Source of the DNA: Sphingomonas sp. PL-96 | Lineage (GTDB): Bacteria; Pseudomonadota; Alphaproteobacteria; Sphingomonadales; Sphingomonadaceae | NCBI RefSeq assembly: GCF_020707215.1 | Contig: NZ_JAJFET010000006.1 | Location: 62,001-126,000, forward strand | DNA length: 64,000 nt | Direction: 5' to 3' | Part shown: positions 26,699 through 41,270 of the stretch, in pieces | Layout of the letters: each line of letters starts with the position of its first letter | How positions within the stretch are numbered: position 1 is the stretch's first letter | The notes under the pieces: generated by a model | Databases searched by the model: none | What the model saw: the letters and a program-made list of their open reading frames with translations, nothing else | Told to the model about the DNA's origin: nothing | Position numbers and translations under genes: made by a program

Positions 26699-27349
26699 AT
26701 GCACGAGATCACACGCAAGATAGCGGAGCTGTGCGCGGTGGCGGCGGCGCTGGCACGCAACGAGTTCTGGCTCGCCGGAGGCACACTGCTGCTGCTGTTC
26801 GGTGCAGGCGTCGCGAGCGATCTGCTGGGCCCCGGGGGAAACCTGATCGGCGCAGCCGTGCAACTGCTGCTGCAATGGGGCCTGTTCCGCCATGTCGCGC
26901 GCCGTGAGGGTTGGATCAGTGAGGGCGAGTCCACCGGAGGCGTCTTCGGCCTGATCGGCTTGGGGATCGTCGAGACCCTGGGCGTGCTGCTCGCATGCCT
27001 CCTGCTGCTGCTGCCGGGGCTGTATCTCGCCGCACGCTGGTCGGCCTCCAGCGCGATCCTGATCGCGGAGGATGCGCCCGTGATGGATGCGCTTACGGCC
27101 AGCTGGAACCGGACCCGGTCCAGCGGGGTGGCGATCGCGCTCACGCTGTGCGGCATCTACTTGCCCGCAGTCGTGGTGCTGGGCGGTATTGTGTTCTGGG
27201 GCGATCCCGACGCGGATGCGACGCTGGCGGAGACGCTGCCGATGAACGCAGTCGTTGCCTGGGCCACGGTCGCCAGCTGGTATCTGGCACTGGCCGTGTA
27301 CGATCGGACCCGCACCCCGCAGGTGGAACTGGAGCAGGTCTTCGCCTGA
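26699..27349 (+). CDS. Integral membrane protein, YciC-like
   Basis: The 216-residue protein has about five to six TM segments (FWLAGGTLLLLFGAGVASDLL, VFGLIGLGIVETLGVLLACL, IALTLCGIYLPAVVVLGGIV, VVAWATVASWYLALAVY). The central LLLPGLYLAARWSASSAILI followed by MDALTASWNRTR resembles the YciC-type membrane family with its PGIYLxVRW and SWxLTRG motifs. The function of that family is unknown. It stands alone between divergent and downstream genes. Confidence 0.65.
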   Translation: MHEITRKIAELCAVAAALARNEFWLAGGTLLLLFGAGVASDLLGPGGNLIGAAVQLLLQWGLFRHVARREGWISEGESTGGVFGLIGLGIVETLGVLLACLLLLLPGLYLAARWSASSAILIAEDAPVMDALTASWNRTRSSGVAIALTLCGIYLPAVVVLGGIVFWGDPDADATLAETLPMNAVVAWATVASWYLALAVYDRTRTPQVELEQVFA

Positions 27350-27434
27350 CGCGCCTGGCGCGCTAGGGGCGCTTGACGCGGCCTACCGGCGATCCCCACT
27401 CTCGCGCGTACACGTAAGGACCCCGTACACCCCC

Positions 27435-30041
<2,607 letters not shown>

Positions 30042-30078
30042 CGCGCCGGGCTCACCCGCCCGTTCGGCTCCACCAAAC

Positions 30079-30169
30079 CCGTATCCCTGCGCAAGCAGGG
30101 ATCCAGGGCCAAGCAGAGCAACCGGCGTTGTGCGTGTAGCCCTGGGCTCCTGCCTGCGCAGGAGCACGG
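30079..30169. repeat. Dispersed intergenic inverted-repeat element, copy 1
   Basis: Two hairpins (TCCCTGC-gcaa-GCAGGGA at 30084-30101 and CTCCTGC-ctgc-GCAGGAG at 30147-30164) are arranged as arms of a larger inverted repeat, CCGTAT...CCAGGGC against GCCCTGG...CACGG. The reverse complement of the element at 40651-40747 matches about 42 of the first 47 bases. It lies between the convergent topA and galactose dehydrogenase genes, where it may also help to end transcription. Confidence 0.75.
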
Positions 30170-30212
30170 TAGAGCGGCTGGGCAGACGTCTCGCTTCCCG
30201 CCCTAAGGCAGA

Positions 30213-30246
30213 AACGGCGCGCGTACCGTGGGGTGCGCGCGCCGTT
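30213..30246. terminator. Terminator hairpin after galactose dehydrogenase
   Basis: The stem AACGGCGCGCG (30213-30223) pairs with CGCGCGCCGTT (30236-30246) around a 12-base loop. It lies 27 bases beyond the stop of the minus-strand gene. A short T-run follows on either strand. Confidence 0.7.
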
Positions 30247-30272
30247 CTGTTTCGCCAGGAAAGGAGCGGCGC

Positions 30273-31250
30273 TTATTCCTCGAACGCGCCCACTTCGCTG
30301 CGGCGACCGAGCAGGAATGCGTCCGCCACATGCCGGAACGGCGACAGGTCGACGTCGCTCTCGCGCTTGTCCAGCAGCTCGGCGAAGCGACGGTAGAGCC
30401 GGGCATATTCGGCTTCGTCGCCGACGTCCTGCTCGACGCCGTCGACGAACATCTTCGACGCGCCCATCGACAGCTTCAGGCTGCCACGGTCGGTCTCGAC
30501 GTCGATGTCCCAGGTCTGCGGCCCGCGCTGGTCGAAGTCGAAGAACACCTCGACCGGCACGCCCGCGGTGTCGGTGAACGACAGGTCAGCCGCGATCGGC
30601 GCGGGGCGGTTGGACGGAAAGCGCAGCGCCGCCTCCTGCAGCAGCAACGGACGCGGCAGGATGCGGGTGATCACCGACAGCGCATTGATGCCGGGGTCGA
30701 ACACGCCGATGCCCGGCTCCCAGATCCAGGCCTGGCCCGGATGCCAGACGCGGACGTCCTCCTTCCAGTTGACCTCGACGCGGCGGATTTCGCGCTCTGC
30801 AAGCCAGGCGCGGGCGGGCTCGACGGCGGCCGCCTCACGCGAGTGCCAGGTGGTGAAGAGCACGCGGCCGGCGTCGCGCGCCATCCGGACGAAGTCCTCG
30901 GCCTCCGACAGGGTGGCGGCCGGCGGCTTCTCGATCATCACGTCCAGCCCGTGCGACAGCGCTTCCTCGATCAGCGCCAGCCGCCCGCGCGGCGGGGTGC
31001 AGATCGAGATCGCCTGCACGTCGGGCACTGCCTGCATCATCTCGGTGATGGTGCGGAAGCCCGGCACGCCCTCGGGCGGGGTATGGCCGGTGACCGCGGC
31101 GACGAGGTCGAAGCGCGGATTGGCGGCGATGTGGGGGATGTGCTGGTCGCGCGCGATCTTGCCGATGCCGGCCAGCGCGATGCGGACCGCGCCCGCGTCG
31201 ACGTGGTTGGCCCCGCTGCTGGTGCCATGGGGGTGCAGTGCCGTGTTCAA
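30273..31250 (-). CDS. gal: D-galactose 1-dehydrogenase (Gfo/Idh/MocA family)
   Basis: The 325-residue protein has an N-terminal Rossmann domain (ALAGIGKIARDQHIPHI), the EKPP motif (VMIEKPPAATLSEAE) and a C-terminal domain with VNWKEDVRVWHPGQAWIWEP and GVFDPGINALSVITRILP. These segments are nearly identical in pattern to Pseudomonas fluorescens D-galactose 1-dehydrogenase, the first enzyme of the oxidative (De Ley-Doudoroff) route to galactonate. I prefer TTG 31250 as the start because AGAGGA lies eight bases upstream; ATGs at 31316 and 31340 would add odd residues. No other galactonate gene is nearby. Other aldoses such as arabinose or fucose may also be substrates. Confidence 0.8.
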   Translation of the reverse strand: MNTALHPHGTSSGANHVDAGAVRIALAGIGKIARDQHIPHIAANPRFDLVAAVTGHTPPEGVPGFRTITEMMQAVPDVQAISICTPPRGRLALIEEALSHGLDVMIEKPPAATLSEAEDFVRMARDAGRVLFTTWHSREAAAVEPARAWLAEREIRRVEVNWKEDVRVWHPGQAWIWEPGIGVFDPGINALSVITRILPRPLLLQEAALRFPSNRPAPIAADLSFTDTAGVPVEVFFDFDQRGPQTWDIDVETDRGSLKLSMGASKMFVDGVEQDVGDEAEYARLYRRFAELLDKRESDVDLSPFRHVADAFLLGRRSEVGAFEE

Positions 31251-31329
31251 GTCCGCGTTCCTCTCCGCTCCTCGGGCTTGGCCGCATGGGGCCGCCCTGG
31301 TCGATAACTCCGACATATCGGGGCAGCGC

Positions 31330-31347
31330 CGGCCGATCAATCGGCCG
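31330..31347. promoter_or_regulatory. Perfect palindrome in a divergent intergenic region
   Basis: CGGCCGAT-CA-ATCGGCCG has 8-bp perfect arms and a 2-base centre. It lies 79 bases upstream of the galactose dehydrogenase start and 122 bases upstream of pccB, which diverge from it. It could be an operator for either gene. No regulator gene is adjacent. Confidence 0.4.
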
Positions 31348-31469
31348 CATCGACGTCACCTCAGCTTTTCGGGCGGCGCAAGCCCCTTGTTCCGCGCCCC
31401 CCGGGGCCGCTACCCTGCACCCGGGATGGCGCCCAGCCGAACCGGCAAAGGGCACACCCGGGTAAGGAG

Positions 31470-32982
<1,513 letters not shown>

Positions 32983-33002
<20 letters not shown>

Positions 33003-33804
33003 GCGTCCCGCCCCGCGCAAGGGTGGCGGTGGCGGCCGGCTGCTCGCGACGCTGCTGGTCGTGGCGGTGACGGTGGGAATGGGGGCGCTGCTGCTGTGGC
33101 CGCGCGAGGCCGAGCGCCGCGAGCCGCTGCGCGTCGCGTCGCCGCGCCCGGCTCCTGCGGCACCACCCAAGCCGACCGGCGTCCGCGCGCTGCCCGCCGC
33201 CGAGCAACTCGCGCGAGCCGCCAAGGCGGTGTTTGGCCCCAGCGGCAAGGCCACCGAGACGCGCGACGGCGCGCAGGTGATAACCACGCCCGCACGGCTG
33301 GTGTGGCGCGGCGACACGGCCGTGCTGGTCAGCGCCGCCGAGATGGTCGACGCTTGCCACGGCTGCACCGGCGCGCTCGACATCGCCTATCTCAAGCCCC
33401 AGGGGGACGGCTTCGCGCTCGTGCGCCGCTGGCCCGATGCGGTACCCGGATCGAGCTGGGGCGCGCCGCCCAGCGAGTGGTCGATCTCCGACAGGTTCGG
33501 GCCGAACCCGGTCCTCTACGCAAGCGGCGGCGGCACCTGGCAGGGCTATACGTGCAGCGTGTTCACCCTGACCGAGCTCGGCGCCGGCGGCCCGGTCGGC
33601 CTTGTCTCGGCGCCGGAAGGCTATGACGACACCGGTGCCGGCACCGCCGAGACGCCCACCACGCTGGAGGGCAAGATCGCCAACATCGTCCCCGGCCGCA
33701 GCTTCGACGTGACCTATACGGGCACGCAACACTTCACCGACCAATATGTCCGCCAGGGCGACAAATATGCCGTGCGGGGCGAGATGCGGATGCGCACGTG
33801 CTGA
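32983..33804 (+). CDS. Membrane-anchored protein of unknown function in the propionate operon
   Basis: The 273-residue protein has a basic cytoplasmic N-terminus ([11 protein letters not shown]), one TM segment ([20 protein letters not shown], about 20-39), a Pro/Ala-rich linker (about 50-65) and a periplasmic domain of about 200 residues with a CHGC pair and a late YTCSVF Cys. I do not recognise a family. The gene begins 20 bases before the pccB stop, so translation is coupled. Its place between pccB and methylmalonyl-CoA genes looks stable, but no metabolic role is evident. A second membrane protein follows. Confidence 0.7.
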
Positions 33805-33846
33805 GTGCTGCGAAACCGGCCTTGTGCCACCACCCCAGGAGGTTCG

Positions 33847-34410
33847 ATGCGTAAACTGTCCCTGCGCCAGCAACTGATCATGGTGGCGATTTTTGCGGGT
33901 AGCGCCTTTGTCGTCTCCTTCCTGCTCGCGCTGTTGGGCAGCGGCGCGCGGCACGACAGCGGGGTCTCGCCCTGGTTCGTCGGCATGACCTTTGGCGTGG
34001 TCACGAGCATGATCTACCTGGGCCTTTCGGCAAACCGCCCCGCGCCGCTCGCGGATGCCGCGGCGCGCGCACAGGCGATGGCGCCGGTGCCGCCGCAGAT
34101 GGGCCGGCTGCTGGTCGTGCGCGAAGGCTTTGTCGGCAAGCTGGCGGGCGTGGACGTCCAGGTCGACGGCAGCGTGCGCGCGCAGCTGCGCAGCCCGCGC
34201 TTCGCCGCCTTTGACCTGCCGCCGGGGCAGCACCGCGTGCAGGCGACGCTGCCGAACCGTGAATCCGAACCCCTCGTGGTCGAACTGCCTGCAGGTGAGG
34301 TCGCGGCGGTGCGGATCGTGATCGGCATGGGCAAGCCCCGCCTGGAGCGGGAGGCGGACATCGCCGGGTTGCAGCAGCGCCTGCCCGGTATCCCGATGGT
34401 GGCGGCATGA
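33847..34410 (+). CDS. Two-TM membrane protein of unknown function in the propionate operon
   Basis: The 187-residue protein has two N-terminal TM segments (IMVAIFAGSAFVVSFLLALL and WFVGMTFGVVTSMIYLGL) and a soluble domain of about 110 residues with a beta pattern (GKLAGVDVQVDGSV ... FDLPPGQHRVQATLPNRE), like a PEGA or carboxypeptidase-regulatory fold. The strong AGGAGG six bases upstream fixes the ATG at 33847 rather than an upstream in-frame ATG. Its stop overlaps the epimerase ATG by four bases, tying it to the operon. The function is unknown. Confidence 0.7.
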   Translation: MRKLSLRQQLIMVAIFAGSAFVVSFLLALLGSGARHDSGVSPWFVGMTFGVVTSMIYLGLSANRPAPLADAAARAQAMAPVPPQMGRLLVVREGFVGKLAGVDVQVDGSVRAQLRSPRFAAFDLPPGQHRVQATLPNRESEPLVVELPAGEVAAVRIVIGMGKPRLEREADIAGLQQRLPGIPMVAA

Positions 34411-34812
34411 TCCTGGGCCGCCTCAACCATGTCGGCGTAGCGACGCCGTCGATCGAGCGGTCGGCCGAGAGCTATCGCCAGCTGCTGGGCGACGCTGCCG
34501 TGGGCGCGCCCTTCGACCTGCCGGCGCAGGGCGTGCGGGTCTGCTTCGTGGACCCGCCCAACACCCAGATCGAGCTGATCGAGCCGCTGGGCGCAGAGTC
34601 GCCGATCCATGGTTTCCTCACGAAAAACCCGGCCGGCGGCCAGCATCACCTCTGCTACGAAGTGCCCGATATTCACGCCGCCAAGGCCTGGTTCGAAGCG
34701 CAGGGCATGCGCGTGCTCGGCGAACCGCGCATCGGCGCCCACGGCACGCCGATCTTCTTCGTCCATCCCAGGGACATGGGCGGCGTGCTGACCGAGATCA
34801 TGGAGAGCCCGC

Positions 34813-34832
<20 letters not shown>
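34407..34832 (+). CDS. mce: Methylmalonyl-CoA epimerase
   Basis: The 141-residue protein of the vicinal-oxygen-chelate fold has paired beta-alpha-beta modules. Metal ligands are visible as His in RLNHVGVAT, His in [10 protein letters not shown] and Glu in GVLTEIME. It interconverts (S)- and (R)-methylmalonyl-CoA between carboxylase and mutase. The ATG overlaps the upstream gene (ATGA), and its 3' end overlaps the mutase gene by 20 bases. Confidence 0.94.
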
Positions 34833-37022
<2,190 letters not shown>

Positions 37023-37026
<4 letters not shown>

Positions 37027-38051
37027 TCGACACCCTTCCCCAGCACGCCGCGGACGTGCGCAACGACTGGACGCGCGACGAGATCGCGGCGCTGTTCGAC
37101 CTGCCGTTCCCCGAGCTGCTGTTCCGCGCCGCCGAAGTGCATCGCGCCAGCCATCGCGCCGACGAGGTCCAGCTCTCCACGCTGCTGTCGATCAAGACCG
37201 GCGGCTGTCCGGAGGACTGCGGCTATTGCAACCAGTCGGTGCATGCCGAGACCGGGCTCAAGGCCACCAAGCTGATGGACGTGCGGGCGGTGCTGCAGGC
37301 CGCGGCCCAGGCCAAGGACAATGGCTCGTCGCGCTTCTGCATGGGTGCTGCGTGGCGCAACCCCAAGGACCGCGACATGCCCGCCATCATCGAAATGGTG
37401 AAGGGCGTGCGGCAGATGGGCATGGAAACCTGCATGACGCTGGGCATGCTGACGCCTGACCAGGCGGGCCAGCTCGCCGACGCCGGCCTCGACTATTACA
37501 ACCACAACATCGACACCTCGCCGGAGCGTTATGGCGAGGTCATCACCACCCGCAGCTTCCAGGAACGGCTCGACACGCTCGATCATGTCCGCGGTGCGGG
37601 GATCAACGTGTGCTCGGGCGGCATCATCGGCATGGGCGAGACGCGCGAGGACCGCGTCGGCTTCATTCATGCGCTGGCGACCCTGCCGCACCATCCCGAA
37701 AGCGTACCGGTGAACGCGCTGGTGCCGGTCAAGGGCACGGTGCTGGGCGACATGCTCGCCGACACGCCGATGGCCAAGATCGACGACATCGAATTCGTGC
37801 GCACGGTTGCGGTCGCGCGCATCACCATGCCGGCGAGCATGGTGCGCCTGTCCGCCGGCCGCGAGAGCATGTCGGACGCCACCCAGGCGCTGTGCTTCCT
37901 GGCCGGCGCCAATTCGATCTTCACCGGCGACAAGCTGCTCACCACCGGCAACGCCGGCGACGACCGCGACGCGGCGCTGTTCGCGCGGCTTGGCCTGCGA
38001 CCGATGGCCGCGGAAGCGCCGCGGGTACAGGAAGCCTGCGCATGCTGCTGA
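37023..38051 (+). CDS. bioB: Biotin synthase
   Basis: The 342-residue radical-SAM enzyme has the CxxxCxxC cluster ligands Cys62, Cys66 and Cys69 (CPEDCGYC), [14 protein letters not shown] and [13 protein letters not shown]. The second-cluster residues of BioB are typical, and the C-terminus ends in CACC. It inserts sulfur into dethiobiotin. Its ATGA overlap with the mutase gene and place before pccA tie biotin supply to the biotin-dependent carboxylase. The other bio genes are not in the window. Confidence 0.96.
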
Positions 38052-38425
38052 TCGCGCTGGCGCTTGCCACCGCCGCGGACGATTGCGGCGACAAGGACAA
38101 TCAGGCCGCCATGACGATGTGCGAGAAGGCGGTTGCTGATCGCACTGACGCGGAGATGAACCGCGTGTGGAAGACCGTGCAGGCGTCGATGCAGCAGGCC
38201 GATCGCGACGACGGCGGCGACCGGGTGGGCAAGGGCGAGCCGAGCTATGCTCAGGCGCTGCTGGCGTCGCAGCGCGCCTGGCTGGCGTTTCGCGACGCCC
38301 AGTGTCGGATCGCAAGCTATGAGTGGCGCGGCGGATCGATGGAGCCGTTCGCCTACAACCAATGTCTTGCCGCGGTGACGGCGGCGCGTACGCAGCAGCT
38401 TCGCGAGCTGCTCTGGGATCATTGA
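38042..38425 (+). CDS. LprI-like (DUF1311) secreted protein, possible lysozyme inhibitor
   Basis: The 127-residue protein has a short signal peptide ([15 protein letters not shown]). It has the DUF1311 pattern: an N-terminal Cys, [22 protein letters not shown], a long helix and [29 protein letters not shown] with the WxxFRDxxC motif, ending in [18 protein letters not shown]. Four Cys could form two disulfides. Family members include lysozyme inhibitors, but many have no known role. The gene starts inside the end of bioB. Confidence 0.8.
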   Translation: MLLIALALATAADDCGDKDNQAAMTMCEKAVADRTDAEMNRVWKTVQASMQQADRDDGGDRVGKGEPSYAQALLASQRAWLAFRDAQCRIASYEWRGGSMEPFAYNQCLAAVTAARTQQLRELLWDH

Positions 38426-38491
38426 GGACGCCGCACCGTTGGCCAGATCGGGGTTGAGCCCGGCGACGGCGGTGCGCGTGAAGGAGAGGGA

Positions 38492-38599
38492 ATGCTGGTA
38501 ATCCTGTTGGCCGCGGCGGCTGCCGCGCGGTGTACGAACCCCCGGATGCAGGCGGCGCGGATCACCGCCCGCTTCACGCCGCTCGACCGGCAGGGCTAG
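38492..38599 (+). CDS. Possible 35-residue small secreted or membrane protein
   Basis: A short frame, ATG 38492 to TAG 38597-38599, is preceded by AAGGAGAGGGA, one of the best ribosome-binding sites in the window. The product begins with a hydrophobic stretch (MLVILLAAAAAARC), then a polar tail with several Arg. It lies in the gap between the LprI-like gene and pccA and ends five bases before the pccA ATG, so it may be a coupled leader or small membrane protein. Confidence 0.4.
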   Translation: MLVILLAAAAAARCTNPRMQAARITARFTPLDRQG

Positions 38600-38603
38600 G
38601 CCG

Positions 38604-40601
38604 ATGTTCGCCAAGATACTGGTCGCCAACCGCGGCGAGATCGCCTGCCGGGTGATGCGCACCGCCAAGCGGATGGGGATCGCGACGGTCGCGGTCTATT
38701 CCGATGCCGACGCCGATGCCCCGCACGTGCGCATGGCCGACGAAGCCGTGCGGCTTGGTCCCGCACCTGCGGCCGAAAGCTATCTGCGCGCCGAGCTGAT
38801 CCTGCTCGCCGCAAAGGAGACCGGCGCCGACTGCATCCATCCGGGCTATGGTTTCCTCTCCGAACGCGCCGAGTTCGCGCGCGCCTGCGCTGACGCCGGC
38901 ATCGCCTTTGTCGGTCCGCCTCCGCAAGCGATCGCCGCGATGGGCGACAAGATCGAGTCCAAGAAGCTCGCCAAGGCGGCCGGCGTCAACGTTGTCCCCG
39001 GCTTCCTGGGCGAGATCGCGACCACCGAGGAGGCGGTGCGGATCGCCGGCGACATCGGCTATCCGGTGATGATGAAGGCTTCGGCGGGCGGCGGCGGCAA
39101 GGGCATGCGGCTCGCCTGGAGCGAGGCCGATGTGCGCGAGGGCTTTGAGGCCACCAAGCGCGAGGGGCTGGCGAGCTTCGGCGACGACCGCGTTTTCGTC
39201 GAAAAGTTCATCGAGAGCCCGCGCCACATCGAGATTCAGGTGCTGGGCGACCAGCACGGCAACCTCGTCTATCTGGGCGAGCGCGAATGCTCGATCCAGC
39301 GCCGCCACCAGAAGGTGGTGGAGGAAGCGCCATCGCCGTTCGTCACGCCCGAAATGCGCCGCCGCATGGGCGAGCAGGCAGTGGCACTGGCACGCGCGGT
39401 CGGCTATTTTTCGGCCGGCACCGTCGAGCTCATCGTCTCGGGCGCGAACCCGAGCGGCGAAAGCTTCTACTTTCTGGAAATGAACACTCGGCTCCAGGTC
39501 GAGCACCCGGTGACGGAGGCGATCACCGGCCTCGATCTCGTCGAGCAGATGATCCGCGTCGCCGCCGGCGAGCCGCTGGGCTTCGCGCAGGACGACGTCA
39601 CGCTCACCGGCTGGGCGATCGAGAACCGCGTCTATGCCGAGGACCCGTATCGCGGCTTCCTGCCCTCGACCGGGCGGCTGGTCCGCTATCGCCCGCCGCC
39701 CCAGCGCGATGGCGTGCGCGTCGACGACGGCGTGCGCGAGGGCGGGGAGGTCAGCATCTATTACGACCCGATGATCGCCAAGCTGGTGACTCATGCCGAC
39801 ACGCGCGAGGCGGCGATCAATGCGCAGGTCCACGCGCTCGACCGGTTCGAGATCGACGGGCTGGGGCACAACATCGACTTCCTCTCCGCGCTGATGCAGC
39901 ACCCGCGCTTCCGCGAAGGGGCACTCACCACCGGCTTCATCGCCGAGGAATTTCCGGAAGGGTTCACCGGCGCGCCGCCGTCGCCGGAGCTGCAGCGCAA
40001 GCTCGCGGCGATCGCCAGCGTGCTGGACGCGACCTATGCCGCGCGTGCGGCGCGGATCGAGGGGCAGCTTGGGAGCCAGCTTGTGCCCGCAACCGACCGC
40101 GTGGTTACGCTGGGCGACACGCGGTTCGAGACGGAGGTCACGCCATTTCAGGGCGAGCAGCTCGTGCGCTTTGGCGACGGCAGCACGGTCGAGCTGGTCG
40201 GCCACTGGCGCCCGGGCGAGCCGCTGTTCGCGGCCATGCTCGACGACCAGCCGCTGGTGGTGCGCGTGGCGCGGATGCGTGGTGGCTGGCGACTGACCGC
40301 CCGGGGCGCCACGCACCGGCTGAGCGTGCTGCCGCCGCATGTCGCCGATCTCACCCGGCACATGATCGCAAAGACGCCGCCCGATTTGTCGCGGCTGCTG
40401 CTCTGCCCGATGCCGGGGCTGCTCACCCGCCTGCACGTCGCACCCGGCGACCGCGTCGAGGCCGGTCAGCCGCTCGCGGTGGTCGAGGCGATGAAGATGG
40501 AGAACATCCTGCGCAGCCAGAAGGCCGGCACCGTCAAGTCGGTGAACGCCGCCGAGGGCGAAAGCCTGATGGTGGACGCGGTAATCCTGGAGCTGGAGTA
40601 G
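38604..40601 (+). CDS. pccA: Propionyl-CoA carboxylase alpha subunit (biotin carboxylase and carrier)
   Basis: The 665-residue protein has a biotin carboxylase domain (residues 1-450: FAKILVANRGEIACRV, the ATP-grasp loop SAGGGGKGMR, EMNTRLQVEHPVTEAITG). A linker domain follows, then the C-terminal biotinyl domain with the biotin-accepting Lys631 in EAMKMEN. It carboxylates biotin with bicarbonate and ATP. With pccB at the other end of the same gene string it forms propionyl-CoA carboxylase. The split arrangement, seven coding frames between the two subunits, is unusual. A hairpin follows directly. Confidence 0.95.
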   Translation: MFAKILVANRGEIACRVMRTAKRMGIATVAVYSDADADAPHVRMADEAVRLGPAPAAESYLRAELILLAAKETGADCIHPGYGFLSERAEFARACADAGIAFVGPPPQAIAAMGDKIESKKLAKAAGVNVVPGFLGEIATTEEAVRIAGDIGYPVMMKASAGGGGKGMRLAWSEADVREGFEATKREGLASFGDDRVFVEKFIESPRHIEIQVLGDQHGNLVYLGERECSIQRRHQKVVEEAPSPFVTPEMRRRMGEQAVALARAVGYFSAGTVELIVSGANPSGESFYFLEMNTRLQVEHPVTEAITGLDLVEQMIRVAAGEPLGFAQDDVTLTGWAIENRVYAEDPYRGFLPSTGRLVRYRPPPQRDGVRVDDGVREGGEVSIYYDPMIAKLVTHADTREAAINAQVHALDRFEIDGLGHNIDFLSALMQHPRFREGALTTGFIAEEFPEGFTGAPPSPELQRKLAAIASVLDATYAARAARIEGQLGSQLVPATDRVVTLGDTRFETEVTPFQGEQLVRFGDGSTVELVGHWRPGEPLFAAMLDDQPLVVRVARMRGGWRLTARGATHRLSVLPPHVADLTRHMIAKTPPDLSRLLLCPMPGLLTRLHVAPGDRVEAGQPLAVVEAMKMENILRSQKAGTVKSVNAAEGESLMVDAVILELE

Positions 40602-40617
40602 CCGTCCCGCCGTACCC

Positions 40618-40638
40618 CGCGGAGGCGAGGCCTCCGCG
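40618..40638. terminator. Terminator-like hairpin after pccA
   Basis: The 9-bp perfect stem CGCGGAGGC/GCCTCCGCG (40618-40626 with 40630-40638) has a GAG loop and lies 17 bases after the pccA stop. There is no T-run. Confidence 0.6.
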
Positions 40639-40650
40639 AACGCTCATTTC

Positions 40651-40747
40651 AGTACTCCCGCGAAGGGGGGAGTCCAGGGTTCCGGACACTGTGCCTGTTG
40701 TTCTGCTTGGCCCTGGATTCCTGCATGCGCAGGAATACGGGAGTACT
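40651..40747. repeat. Dispersed intergenic inverted-repeat element, copy 2
   Basis: Outer arms AGTACTCCCG (40651-40660) and CGGGAGTACT (40738-40747) are perfect complements. The inner part holds the CCTGCatGCAGG-type hairpin and CCAGGG/CCCTGG arms. In reverse orientation it is the same element as 30079-30169. It lies between convergent pccA and a thioesterase gene. Confidence 0.75.
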
Positions 40748-40796
40748 CGGGACGCCTGCCGCGCCTTTCGCCAAGGCCTTGCCAACGCGCGCGGCG

Positions 40797-41192
40797 TCAC
40801 TCCCCCAGGAACGGTGCCGCCACCTCCGCCGGCACCCGCAGGATGCGGCCCGTTTCCCGGTCGACGATCGCCCAGGTCGTCTTTGCCTCCACCCGAATGC
40901 GGCCATCCTCGCCCAGGAAGCGGATGTGCCGGTCGAAGCGGGCGCCGCGCGGCGGTTCCTCGATCCAGGTCTCGGCGGTCACGCTCTCGCCCTCGCGCAC
41001 GTTGCCGCGATAGTCGATCTCGTGCCGGGTCACGACCCATAGGTAGCGTTGCTGGTGCTCGGCCGGCGCCACCGCTTCCCAGTGCGCGGTGGCCACGTCC
41101 TGGATCCAGCGCACCCACACCGCATTGTTGACATGGCCGAGCTCGTCGATGTCGGCCGGGGCGGCGGTGATGCGGAGGGTGAAGGGCGCCAT
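40797..41192 (-). CDS. Acyl-CoA thioesterase, hotdog fold (4-hydroxybenzoyl-CoA thioesterase type)
   Basis: The 131-residue single hotdog-fold protein carries the N-terminal motif DIDELGHVNNAVWVRWIQD, typical of the 4HBT/YbgC group (D-xxGHVNN-xY-xW). VTRHEIDYRGNVREGE and a late WAIVDRETGR follow. It hydrolyses acyl-CoA thioesters in the cytosol; the chain preference is unknown. The ATG at 41192 begins just before the family region; an ATG at 41246 would add 18 unrelated residues. It stands alone and is convergent with pccA. Confidence 0.85.
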   Translation of the reverse strand: MAPFTLRITAAPADIDELGHVNNAVWVRWIQDVATAHWEAVAPAEHQQRYLWVVTRHEIDYRGNVREGESVTAETWIEEPPRGARFDRHIRFLGEDGRIRVEAKTTWAIVDRETGRILRVPAEVAAPFLGE

Positions 41193-41270
41193 ACCCCAGC
41201 CTAGCCGCCGCTCGCCGTTTGAGTCGACCCGTCTCCTCCCCGTCACGACGACGGAGAGGAGACGAAGTCC

